DNA of 6,641 nucleotides from Candidatus Tayloriibacteriota bacterium (lineage in GTDB: Bacteria > Patescibacteriota > Minisyncoccia > Phycocordibacterales > PALSA-1337): NCBI GenBank assembly GCA_025353045.1, contig JANXRK010000044.1, positions 1 to 6,641 of the forward strand, in the 5' to 3' direction. Positions 1 through 5,306 of this stretch are shown here, in pieces (within the stretch, counting starts at the first letter, position 1; each line of letters opens with the position of its first letter). A model generated the notes under the pieces. That model worked only from the letters and a program-made list of their open reading frames with translations. It was not told the DNA's origin and did no database searches. Both the position numbers and the translations under genes were made by a program.

Positions 1-240
1 TCGCCTTTTCTTTACCTCGTTCTCCTCCCTTCTAGGCTATACTACGAAATAGCAAAACCACACAAAAAGGAACAAATCATCCGTGTCATCTTTTCAGGAC
101 TTTACGTTTCCCAAAATAGCTTGAGTTATAAGCTTAAAAAAGGATTCGAGTGCTTTGAAAACCGATTTAATGCTGTTTGTGACCCTACAGAGAATCGAAC
201 TCTGCTTCCATCCTTGAGAAGGATGTGTCCTAGCCGATAG
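1..240 (+). CDS. C-terminal fragment of a probable serine recombinase, running antisense through the tRNA-Glu gene
   Basis: A frame is open from the left edge for 79 codons and stops with TAG at 238-240. Codons 1 to about 58 translate to a protein-like stretch (…RLYYEIAKPHKKEQIIR… then …LSYKLKKGFECFENRFN…). The pattern 'A…KKEQIIR.IFS.L.VS…L.YKLKKGFE' resembles the last part of large serine recombinases from Patescibacteria-like genomes, where a charged helix is followed by two short strands and a 'pF' motif. The last residues, PTENRTLLPSLRRMCPSR, are purely the antisense translation of tRNA-Glu and cannot be ancestral recombinase sequence. The catalytic N-terminal domain would lie left of base 1, so no active-site serine can be seen. 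Family assignment is from memory of the pattern. The alternative is a chance open frame: an 80-codon gap without stops is uncommon but not impossible when six frames are considered. Confidence 0.45.
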   Translation, partial: SPFLYLVLLPSRLYYEIAKPHKKEQIIRVIFSGLYVSQNSLSYKLKKGFECFENRFNAVCDPTENRTLLPSLRRMCPSR

Positions 241-251
241 ACGATAGGGCC
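180..251 (-). tRNA. tRNA-Glu (anticodon CTC)
   Basis: The minus strand folds as a full cloverleaf. The acceptor stem pairs GGCCCTA (251-245) with TAGGGTC (187-181), including one G-U pair, with discriminator A at 180. The anticodon stem CATCC/GGATG (225-221 with 213-209) closes a 7-nt loop TTCTCAA, placing U33 before anticodon CTC (218-216), which reads the glutamate codon GAG. The T arm is CAGAG-TTCGATT-CTCTG (204-188). The D arm GTCTATCGGCTAGGAC resembles bacterial tRNA-Glu. CCA is not encoded, since the bases after the discriminator are CAAAC. No convincing promoter precedes it: TAAAAT lies only about 4 nt before G1. It may therefore be processed from read-through of the upstream murF transcript or use a poorly recognisable promoter. 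A plus-strand reading frame ends inside it. Confidence 0.95.
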
Positions 252-267
252 GATTATTTTACTATGT

Positions 268-298
268 AGAAAGGAAGAAGAAAGAAGGAGGAAGGAAG
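268..298. repeat. 31-nt homopurine/homopyrimidine tract
   Basis: Every base on the plus strand from 268 to 298 is A or G, with short GAA and GGA units. On the minus strand this is a C/T run just before tRNA-Glu, and it forms the 3' flank and outer arm of the inverted repeat at 284-395. In a murF read-through transcript it would give a pyrimidine-rich tail after the stem, but not a clean U-tract. Confidence 0.8.
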
Positions 299-395
299 TG
301 TTCAGCGAAGAGCCTTCCGAGGGTGACGACCCGAAGAACCAGATTTGATAGCAAGCAAATCTGGAGCGATGAGCGGAGCACTTACTTCCTCCTTT
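284..395. repeat. Large compound inverted repeat in the murF-tRNA interval
   Basis: Outer arms 287-303 (GGAGGAAGGAAGTGTTC) and 376-392 (GAGCACTTACTTCCTCC) are complementary over 17 positions with two non-Watson-Crick pairs (295/384 and 301/378), and extend by 2-3 pairs to 284/395. Nested within are a perfect 9-bp hairpin at 339-364 and a small GGG-tgacga-CCC hairpin at 321-332. The element fills most of the non-coding space between the murF stop and the tRNA, so it would lie in the 3' region of the dcw transcript. It could be a terminator-like or processing structure, a small palindromic repeat family, or the boundary of an inserted element. The tail after the stem on the minus strand is C/T-rich rather than a plain U-run, so it is not a textbook terminator. 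Confidence 0.7.
339..364. repeat. Perfect 9-bp hairpin (CCAGATTTG/CAAATCTGG)
   Basis: Arms 339-347 and 356-364 are exact reverse complements around an 8-nt loop (ATAGCAAG). It sits centrally inside the larger inverted repeat and would be the most stable local hairpin of the interval on either strand. No T-run follows it on either side, so it is not itself a canonical terminator. Confidence 0.8.
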
Positions 396-435
396 GGATG
401 GCTCACTTCTCCTTTCCTCCAAAATACAACACTTC

Positions 436-1701
436 CTACTTCTTCGCAAGCCACTCCTTCTCCTGTCTTACAAGCAACTTTGAAGCCAAACTTGGATCCG
501 CAAGCAAGGCCTTAGAAACCCTTTCCATTCGCTTTGACTGAGAACCTTTTACAAAAACCACATCCCCACTATCAACCATTCCTTTCAGATACTCCGCTGC
601 CTCATTCGAAGTATTGAAAGCAATAGTTTTATCACTCATAAGTTTTGCTCGTGGCCCAACAGTCACCAGAAGATCAGAGGACTGAAGTGCCTGAACGCCA
701 GCCTTACGATGCTCTTCAGAAGAATAGTTACCAAGCTCCATCATATCACCAAGAACAGCAATTCTTTTACCAGAAGCCTGTAGACCAGCTAAAGTAGTCA
801 AACCTTCGCGCAATGCATCTGGAGATGAGTTATAACTATCATCAATGATAATACTATTTTTAATCCCACTTAGAATATTCATTCTTCCCTTTGGTGCATG
901 GTGGCTCTCAAGTGCATTTACTATTTTAGAAATCGGAACATTTCTAACGATGCCAACAGTAACTCCTGCGAGAATTGGATAGACCTGCTGAACTCCGAGA
1001 ATTCCTTTGATTTTAATTGGAATACTATTTCCGTTATGATTTATTTTACACATCATACCAAGCGGTACATTATTTTGATCATACTCAACAGCAATATCAG
1101 AAGCGGTAACGGTAGCCATTTCATTGATTGCAAAAGTTATAACAGTCTGGCTAACACCTTGAGCTAAATCACTAACTTTTTTATCATCTCCAAAAAGCAC
1201 GATAGTTCCGTCAGGTTTCAATGACTTTATCAAACTAGCTTTTTCTTTCACAACATCTTCTGGAGATGGGAAAAATTCAACATGCACAGGAACATCTCCA
1301 ATTTTATTAATCACCACTACATCAGTCTTTAACCATTTTGAAATAGATTGAATGTCGCCTGGATGATCTGCGCCAATTTCTAGAACTAAACATTTAGGAT
1401 AATTTGATTTAAAAAAGATCAATTCTAGACCTTCAAAAATAATACCGATCCAAGCCAAAGGATCGTTCCAAGCGTTTTGACAACCGAGAATGGTCAAAGG
1501 AACTCCGATTTCACTATTGAAACTTTTATCACTCTTTCGAACATAGTCGTTTGAAGATAGAACTGTAAAAATAACATCCTTGGTCGATGTCTTGCCGACT
1601 GTACCAGTCACAGCAACAATTGATGGCTTATATTTATTTAAAATAATCTTCGATTCCCAAATGAGTATAGAAGATATGATTTTTTTGAGAAATGATTTCA
1701 T
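436..1701 (-). CDS. murF: UDP-N-acetylmuramoyl-tripeptide--D-alanyl-D-alanine ligase (MurF), N-terminally reduced
   Basis: MurF adds D-Ala-D-Ala to UDP-MurNAc-tripeptide using ATP in the cytoplasm, the last Mur-ligase step of the precursor. The 421-residue protein shows the P-loop GTVGKTST (33-40), the MurF-type NSEIGVPLTIL (62-72), LEIGADHPGDI (107-117), a PVHVEFFPSPEDVVKEKASL segment (138-157) with candidate carbamylated lysine K154, and in the C-terminal part DDSYNSSPDALREG and AVLGDMMELG, which distinguish MurF from MurE (no DNPR motif). The P-loop of well-studied MurF enzymes lies around residue 100-110; here only about 30 residues precede it, a hydrophobic and basic segment (FLKKIISSILIW), so the usual substrate-binding domain 1 is missing. 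The ATG overlaps the ftsI stop by 4 nt (ATGA), implying translational coupling. It is the last gene of the cluster. Confidence 0.92.
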   Translation of the reverse strand: MKSFLKKIISSILIWESKIILNKYKPSIVAVTGTVGKTSTKDVIFTVLSSNDYVRKSDKSFNSEIGVPLTILGCQNAWNDPLAWIGIIFEGLELIFFKSNYPKCLVLEIGADHPGDIQSISKWLKTDVVVINKIGDVPVHVEFFPSPEDVVKEKASLIKSLKPDGTIVLFGDDKKVSDLAQGVSQTVITFAINEMATVTASDIAVEYDQNNVPLGMMCKINHNGNSIPIKIKGILGVQQVYPILAGVTVGIVRNVPISKIVNALESHHAPKGRMNILSGIKNSIIIDDSYNSSPDALREGLTTLAGLQASGKRIAVLGDMMELGNYSSEEHRKAGVQALQSSDLLVTVGPRAKLMSDKTIAFNTSNEAAEYLKGMVDSGDVVFVKGSQSKRMERVSKALLADPSLASKLLVRQEKEWLAKK

Positions 1702-3410
1702 CTGTCTGGAGGGATTTCGTAATAGTTGATAAGCAGCTTGGTCAAAGAAATAAACGGATCGGTAAGCGTTTCAGAAGCGTATTCAGCACCCTTTGGATAG
1801 ACATGATATAAAAAAACGATGAATTTTGGGTTATATGCAGGGAAATATCCAAAGAATGAGTGCAGATACCTGTCATTATAATACCCTCCATTTACTGGAT
1901 CTGCAATCTGCGCCGTTCCAGTCTTTGCAGCAATACTATAGTGTTCCATTTTAACCTGTCCTTTTTTCAAAGCAGTATCGACTACTTTGATAAGCATAGC
2001 TGTAACATCATCGGTAGTTTCTTTTTTAAGAACCTGAACTGGGGTCGGAACTTTTACATCTTCTGACGATCCGTCTTGATATTCAATATCTTTTACAATG
2101 TGAGGAGTGATGAGTTTTCCATCATTCGCAAGAACAGAAAGTGCACGCGTCATCTGAATCGGTGTCAAAGCAACCCCTTGCCCATATGAAATAGTTGCCA
2201 CCTCAACATCTCGACCAGTGATGAGATTTTTAATAATTCCCTTTTGTTCATTCGGCTGATCGACACCAGTTTTTTCACCAACACCATAACTTAAAATATA
2301 TTTAGAGAATTCTTTCAGACCCATTTTCAAGGAAATATAAGCTGCACCAACGTTCAATGACTGACTCAAGATTTCCTGCATAGGAATCACACCTCGAGCC
2401 TTACCATCGTAGTTAGAAATCTTCTTATTGTTCAAAAGAAGAAATCCTGCATCATTATACGTCGATGTAGGAGTAACAGCACCAGAATCAATACCAGCAG
2501 CCATGGTCAAAGGCTTCATAATCGATCCCATTTCATATACATTTTCTACAAGAGTGTTTGAGAAAATCCTTGCATCAGAAACATTTGAAAGATCATTTGG
2601 ATTAAAAGTCGGAAGCTCAGCCATAGCATATATTTGGCCAGTCTTTGGATCCATAATAATTCCTCCAATAGAATCAGATCGCCACTTTTTCTGCGTGTCG
2701 AGAAGTGTTTGCTCCAAATAACTTTGTACAGTTGGCTCAATGGAAGTAACTATATCGCCCTCTTTTGTTGTACCATTAAAGACAGATTTCTTAATGCCAG
2801 AGAAAAGCTCAGCAAAAAAATTAATATTCGCTGTTGAACTCTTTCGTGAAAGCGTATCTTCATAATAACTTTCCAAACCATAACGTCCTTCGAGTTTATC
2901 ATCTTTATCCAAACCGATAAGTCCAATAGTATTAGCCGCCAAAAAATTTGCAGGATAAATTCTCCAACTATCTTTTACAGCATCCAAACCAGGAATTCGA
3001 AGTGCTGCGATAGACTGACCAAGAGGTATTTTCATTTTCTTTTGAATTTCTGTATGGGAACTGGCAATATTTGAAGCTTTTATAATGAAAGAATCCTTAT
3101 CGACATTTAAATACTGTGATAAAGCATTATAAACCTGTTCAGGATTTTTGATAAGTTTTGGATTGATCGAAAGGTTATAGCCATCTTTTATCGTAGCCGC
3201 AGCAATTTTTAATCCATCCTTTGAAGTAAAGAAAATAGAACCTCGATCAAAATTAGACGTCGGAGGTTTAATATATTGTTTATCAGCTTTTAAACTATAG
3301 TCACTGCCCTGAATAATTTGGACAAAAGAAAGCTTCACTACGATGACGAGTGCTACAAAAAATACACAACCGATTATGATTCGAATTCTTAAGACTAAAT
3401 TAGAGTTCAT
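1698..3410 (-). CDS. ftsI: Class B penicillin-binding protein, FtsI-type septal D,D-transpeptidase
   Basis: This 570-residue bitopic protein cross-links septal peptidoglycan. A basic cytoplasmic start is followed by one membrane helix (about 10-29), a pedestal region with FDRGSIFF (54-61) where family members usually carry RGxIyDRNG, and a transpeptidase domain from about residue 245. Catalytic motifs are intact: SIMK (296-299, nucleophile S296), SLN (351-353) and KTGT (496-499). The run VATISYGQGVALTPIQ (404-419) is typical of class B PBPs. No PASTA domain follows. Its ATG lies inside the end of the ftsL-like gene (11-nt overlap) and its TGA overlaps murF, so three genes are translationally linked. 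The position after ftsL in a dcw cluster supports FtsI rather than an elongation PBP2. murE, the usual next gene, is absent. Confidence 0.93.
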   Translation of the reverse strand: MNSNLVLRIRIIIGCVFFVALVIVVKLSFVQIIQGSDYSLKADKQYIKPPTSNFDRGSIFFTSKDGLKIAAATIKDGYNLSINPKLIKNPEQVYNALSQYLNVDKDSFIIKASNIASSHTEIQKKMKIPLGQSIAALRIPGLDAVKDSWRIYPANFLAANTIGLIGLDKDDKLEGRYGLESYYEDTLSRKSSTANINFFAELFSGIKKSVFNGTTKEGDIVTSIEPTVQSYLEQTLLDTQKKWRSDSIGGIIMDPKTGQIYAMAELPTFNPNDLSNVSDARIFSNTLVENVYEMGSIMKPLTMAAGIDSGAVTPTSTYNDAGFLLLNNKKISNYDGKARGVIPMQEILSQSLNVGAAYISLKMGLKEFSKYILSYGVGEKTGVDQPNEQKGIIKNLITGRDVEVATISYGQGVALTPIQMTRALSVLANDGKLITPHIVKDIEYQDGSSEDVKVPTPVQVLKKETTDDVTAMLIKVVDTALKKGQVKMEHYSIAAKTGTAQIADPVNGGYYNDRYLHSFFGYFPAYNPKFIVFLYHVYPKGAEYASETLTDPFISLTKLLINYYEIPPDR

Positions 3411-3732
3411 GGTTATTAGCCATTGCAGTCAAAGATTTTGATGCTGAAATATAAGAAGTGGAATCAGAATCTTTAAAACCTTTTGAATGTGCTAATTGGA
3501 TATTGATCGTATCTTTAACCTCAAAATATTTTGCTTCGAGCTCACTCACTGCTGTAGAAAGAATTCTGTTTTGCTTTACAACAGCCTCTCGTGTCACGAC
3601 ATTAGCAATAGCACTATGTAGTAAATATACATACGCAAATCCAGAAATAATAATTCCGACAATTAAAAATGTAAAAATTCTTTCCTTATATTTAAAAACA
3701 TTATTTATATTATCTGCTATTGCTTGAGTCAT
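3400..3732 (-). CDS. ftsL: FtsL-like small bitopic division protein
   Basis: The gene encodes 110 residues with a short cytoplasmic N-terminus (FKYKER, 13-18), one membrane helix (about 19-39) and an extracytoplasmic part with a helical, coiled-coil-like segment (about 45-80, …VVKQNRILSTAVSELEAKYF…). This is the architecture of FtsL, which works with FtsB and FtsQ to activate the FtsWI synthase. FtsL is poorly conserved in sequence, so the call rests mainly on topology and on its location between rsmH and ftsI, where ftsL sits in most bacteria. The start codon overlaps the rsmH stop (ATGA, 4 nt), and the stop lies 11 nt inside ftsI. The C-terminal tail (about 85-110) is Ser-rich and of unknown role. 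Confidence 0.75.
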   Translation of the reverse strand: MTQAIADNINNVFKYKERIFTFLIVGIIISGFAYVYLLHSAIANVVTREAVVKQNRILSTAVSELEAKYFEVKDTINIQLAHSKGFKDSDSTSYISASKSLTAMANNHEL

Positions 3733-4649
3733 ATCTTTTCTATAATTCGTAATTTTGCGCTTCTTGATCTCGGATTTACTCTGATCTCCTCATCCGTTGG
3801 AACAATTGGCTTTTTAGTAATACTTTTTCCTGTTCCTTCCTCCTCCCTTTCCTTATTAAAATTTTTTACTATTCGGTCTTCAAGTGAATGAAATGAAATA
3901 ACGGCCATTCTTCCACTTTTTTCTAACCTTTCAAATCCCTTTTTCAAACCTCCTTTCAAAGAGTTAAGTTCATCATTTACCGCGATTCGTAATGCCTGAA
4001 AAGTTCTTGTTGCTGGATGAATTCTTCCTTTTCTATAAAATATCGGCACAGCTTGAGAGATGATTTCTACCAACTCTCCGGTAGTCTCAATTGACTTCTT
4101 TTCACGATAATTCACAATGGCTCGTGCGATTCTTCTCGAATATTTTTCTTCACCGTATCCATAAATGACATCGGCTATATTTTCTTCTTGCCATGTATTT
4201 ACAATTGTCTTTGCTGTGAGGTCACCTTCCTCTAGATCTTTTTTGAATGACATAAGAAGTGGTTCATCATTTTTAAATGTGAATCCACGTCCTGATGTTT
4301 CAAATTGATCTGATGAAAGTCCAAGATCAAGCATAAATCGATGTATCTTTGGGATATTGAGCTCATTAAGAACTTTATCCAAATCTACATAGCTCGACTC
4401 GACTAGATGCACATCTTTATATTCTATGTATCCAGCTAATCTCTCTTTTGACCTCTCTAACGCTTCTACATCTTTATCTAAACCAATGACTTTTAAATCA
4501 CCATTTGTTTTTTGCAAAGCATAGAGAGTGTGACCTGCACTTCCCAATGTCCCATCAAGATATATTTCACCTGGATGAATATCGAGACCGTCAATCGATT
4601 CTTTTAAAAGAACAGTTGTATGCACTAACTTTTGATCTATATGTGTCAT
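3729..4649 (-). CDS. rsmH: 16S rRNA (cytosine(1402)-N(4))-methyltransferase RsmH (MraW)
   Basis: RsmH N4-methylates C1402 of 16S rRNA in the decoding centre using S-adenosylmethionine. The 306 residues match the usual family length. Visible signatures are HTTVLLKESID (10-20), the SAM-binding loop DGTLGSAGH (32-40), LDLGLSSDQF (108-117) followed by RGFTF, YGEEKYSRRIARAI (165-178), IHPATRTFQALRIAVNDEL (210-228), the hallmark AVISFHSLEDRIVKNF (249-264) and a C-terminal NPRSRSAKLR (292-301). SAGH replaces the more common GGGH in the SAM loop, a mild variant. The ATG lies 15 nt after the mraZ stop with no recognisable Shine-Dalgarno sequence, and the end overlaps ftsL by 4 nt. Conservation of mraZ-rsmH order supports a standard dcw head. 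Confidence 0.97.
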   Translation of the reverse strand: MTHIDQKLVHTTVLLKESIDGLDIHPGEIYLDGTLGSAGHTLYALQKTNGDLKVIGLDKDVEALERSKERLAGYIEYKDVHLVESSYVDLDKVLNELNIPKIHRFMLDLGLSSDQFETSGRGFTFKNDEPLLMSFKKDLEEGDLTAKTIVNTWQEENIADVIYGYGEEKYSRRIARAIVNYREKKSIETTGELVEIISQAVPIFYRKGRIHPATRTFQALRIAVNDELNSLKGGLKKGFERLEKSGRMAVISFHSLEDRIVKNFNKEREEEGTGKSITKKPIVPTDEEIRVNPRSRSAKLRIIEKI

Positions 4650-4664
4650 ATGAGTACAGCTATC

Positions 4665-5108
4665 TTAAAGAATACCAACGCTTCCAAGTTTTTCGGCAAG
4701 GGCATCGGTTTTCTTTTCAACAGCAGTACGATACGACGACCATATTTTTTCATCCCAAACTTCAACTCGATTGAGGACACCGATGATAGCGACTTTTTCG
4801 CCAAGACCTGCATGCTCGCACAAATGTGTAGGGATTAAAATTCGTCCAGTCGAATCTACCTCTACCTCGGTCGCTCGACCGAAAATGATACGGTTAAAAT
4901 TTCGATTATCTGCTTGCAATACTGATGATGAATCTGGACGCGATAGTCTTTCCGCGAATTCTTTCCATCCCTTCAACGTAAAGATGAAGAGACAGTTATC
5001 TATCCCGGGAGCGATAACAACAGAAGTTCCCATTTCCTTTCGAAATTTCGAAGGAAGAGAAACTCTGCTCTTATCATCAATCGTGTGCAGGTGTTCTCCG
5101 ATCAGCAT
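4665..5108 (-). CDS. mraZ: Transcriptional regulator MraZ
   Basis: MraZ is the first gene of the dcw cluster in many bacteria and encodes a ring-forming DNA-binding protein that usually represses its own promoter. The 147 residues are family-typical and contain two SpoVT-AbrB-like halves, each with its signature: DDKSRVSLPSKFR (11-23) and VDSTGRILIPTHL (84-96). The N-terminus MLIGEHLHTID resembles the common MF.GeY.h.lD start, which fixes the ATG. Upstream lie TGGGA-type boxes at about 10-bp spacing, the expected target. The region just before the ATG is AACAAAAAAAC-like and lacks a Shine-Dalgarno sequence. The C-terminal helix (about 125-147) ends unremarkably. rsmH follows after 15 nt. Confidence 0.97.
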   Translation of the reverse strand: MLIGEHLHTIDDKSRVSLPSKFRKEMGTSVVIAPGIDNCLFIFTLKGWKEFAERLSRPDSSSVLQADNRNFNRIIFGRATEVEVDSTGRILIPTHLCEHAGLGEKVAIIGVLNRVEVWDEKIWSSYRTAVEKKTDALAEKLGSVGIL

Positions 5109-5130
5109 TGTTTTTTTGTAAGATTTTTAG

Positions 5131-5170
5131 AAATTTGTAAATTGAGGTCGAATCACAATTTACCAAATTT
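5131..5170 (-). promoter_or_regulatory. Leader stem-loop upstream of mraZ
   Basis: On the minus strand AAATTT-G-GTAAATTG (5170-5156) is complementary to CAATTTAC-AAATTT (5144-5131): 8 + 6 base pairs with a single bulged G (5164) and an 11-nt loop. It ends 22 nt before the mraZ ATG and is not followed by a U-run, so it is not a terminator. Its 5' arm includes the last MraZ-like box (5161-5166). It could be an RNA hairpin in the leader or a DNA inverted repeat bound by a dimer. Confidence 0.6.
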
Positions 5171-5206
5171 CCTACTTCATCCCACTTAGCTACCATTTTA
5201 TCCCAC
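5161..5206 (-). promoter_or_regulatory. Candidate MraZ operator: phased direct repeats
   Basis: Minus-strand boxes GTGGGA (5206-5201), ATGGTA (5196-5191), GTGGGA (5185-5180), GTAGGA (5175-5170) and TTGGTA (5166-5161) start 9 to 11 bp apart, so they lie on one face of the helix. MraZ of E. coli is known to bind tandem TGGGN repeats at 10-bp spacing upstream of mraZ. The two exact GTGGGA copies are the strongest; the others are degenerate. The array overlaps the candidate -10 element and the predicted transcript start, which fits autorepression. Confidence 0.75.
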
Positions 5207-5224
5207 TCTCCTTACCTTTGCAAA
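5195..5224 (-). promoter_or_regulatory. Candidate sigma-70-type promoter of the mraZ (dcw) operon
   Basis: TTTGCA (5224-5219) and TAAAAT (5200-5195) are separated by 18 nt on the minus strand. Transcription would start near 5188, giving a leader of about 80 nt. The match is moderate. Support comes from position: downstream of the upstream gene's terminator and within the MraZ box array. The -35 hexamer overlaps the terminator's T-tract. Confidence 0.45.
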
Positions 5225-5249
5225 CAAAAATACCCACATTATGTGGATA
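5221..5249 (-). terminator. Intrinsic terminator of the YbjQ-domain gene
   Basis: Minus-strand TATCCACA (5249-5242) pairs with TGTGGGTA (5238-5231) over 8 bp with one G-U pair around a TAA loop, followed by TTTTTG (5230-5225) and more T residues. It lies 58 nt after the stop at 5307. It would separate the YbjQ-domain gene from the dcw operon. Smaller hairpins at 5279-5292 and 5259-5274 precede it. Confidence 0.65.
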
Positions 5250-5250
5250 A
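5242..5250 (-). promoter_or_regulatory. Perfect match to the DnaA-box consensus (TTATCCACA)
   Basis: The minus strand reads TTATCCACA, identical to the E. coli high-affinity DnaA box. The opposite arm of the same hairpin (ATACCCACA on plus, 5230-5238) is a 7/9 match in inverted orientation. The 9-mer is also the 5' arm of the terminator, so the match may be coincidental; one such 9-mer in about 6.6 kb on two strands is not very improbable. No cluster of boxes or dnaA/dnaN gene is present, so this is not an origin. Confidence 0.3.
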
Positions 5251-5306
5251 CCGTTAGAGCCATGATCGCATGACCATATCTTTGAAAAGATTAATTTTTA
5301 TTGAAT

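Noticed and set aside
253..435. Insertion sequence or MITE
   Set aside because: There are terminal-like inverted arms, but I see no target-site duplication flanking 284-395 and no transposase; left as an unclassified inverted repeat.
126..449. 107-codon minus-strand ORF
   Set aside because: It runs in sense through the tRNA-Glu gene and the inverted repeat; its low-complexity Ser/Leu-rich translation reflects the purine/pyrimidine tracts.
323..541. 72-codon plus-strand ORF
   Set aside because: It begins inside the inverted repeat and continues antisense to murF; no protein-like features.
2428..2721. 97-codon plus-strand ORF inside ftsI
   Set aside because: Antisense shadow of the transpeptidase domain; no start context or family resemblance.
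4771..5121. 116-codon plus-strand ORF
   Set aside because: Entirely antisense to mraZ, whose two AbrB-like signatures and operon position are unambiguous.
5161..5206. CRISPR-like or satellite repeat
   Set aside because: Units are 6 bp at about 10-bp spacing with degenerate copies; this fits MraZ boxes and not a CRISPR array.
5259..5292. Additional regulatory hairpins (5259-5274 and 5279-5292)
   Set aside because: Stems of about 6 bp with very short loops and no T-run; mentioned only as flanking structure of the terminator.
5221..5306. Possible replication origin suggested by the TTATCCACA 9-mer and nearby AT-rich DNA
   Set aside because: Only one full DnaA-box match, no box cluster or duplex-unwinding repeats, and no dnaA or dnaN nearby.
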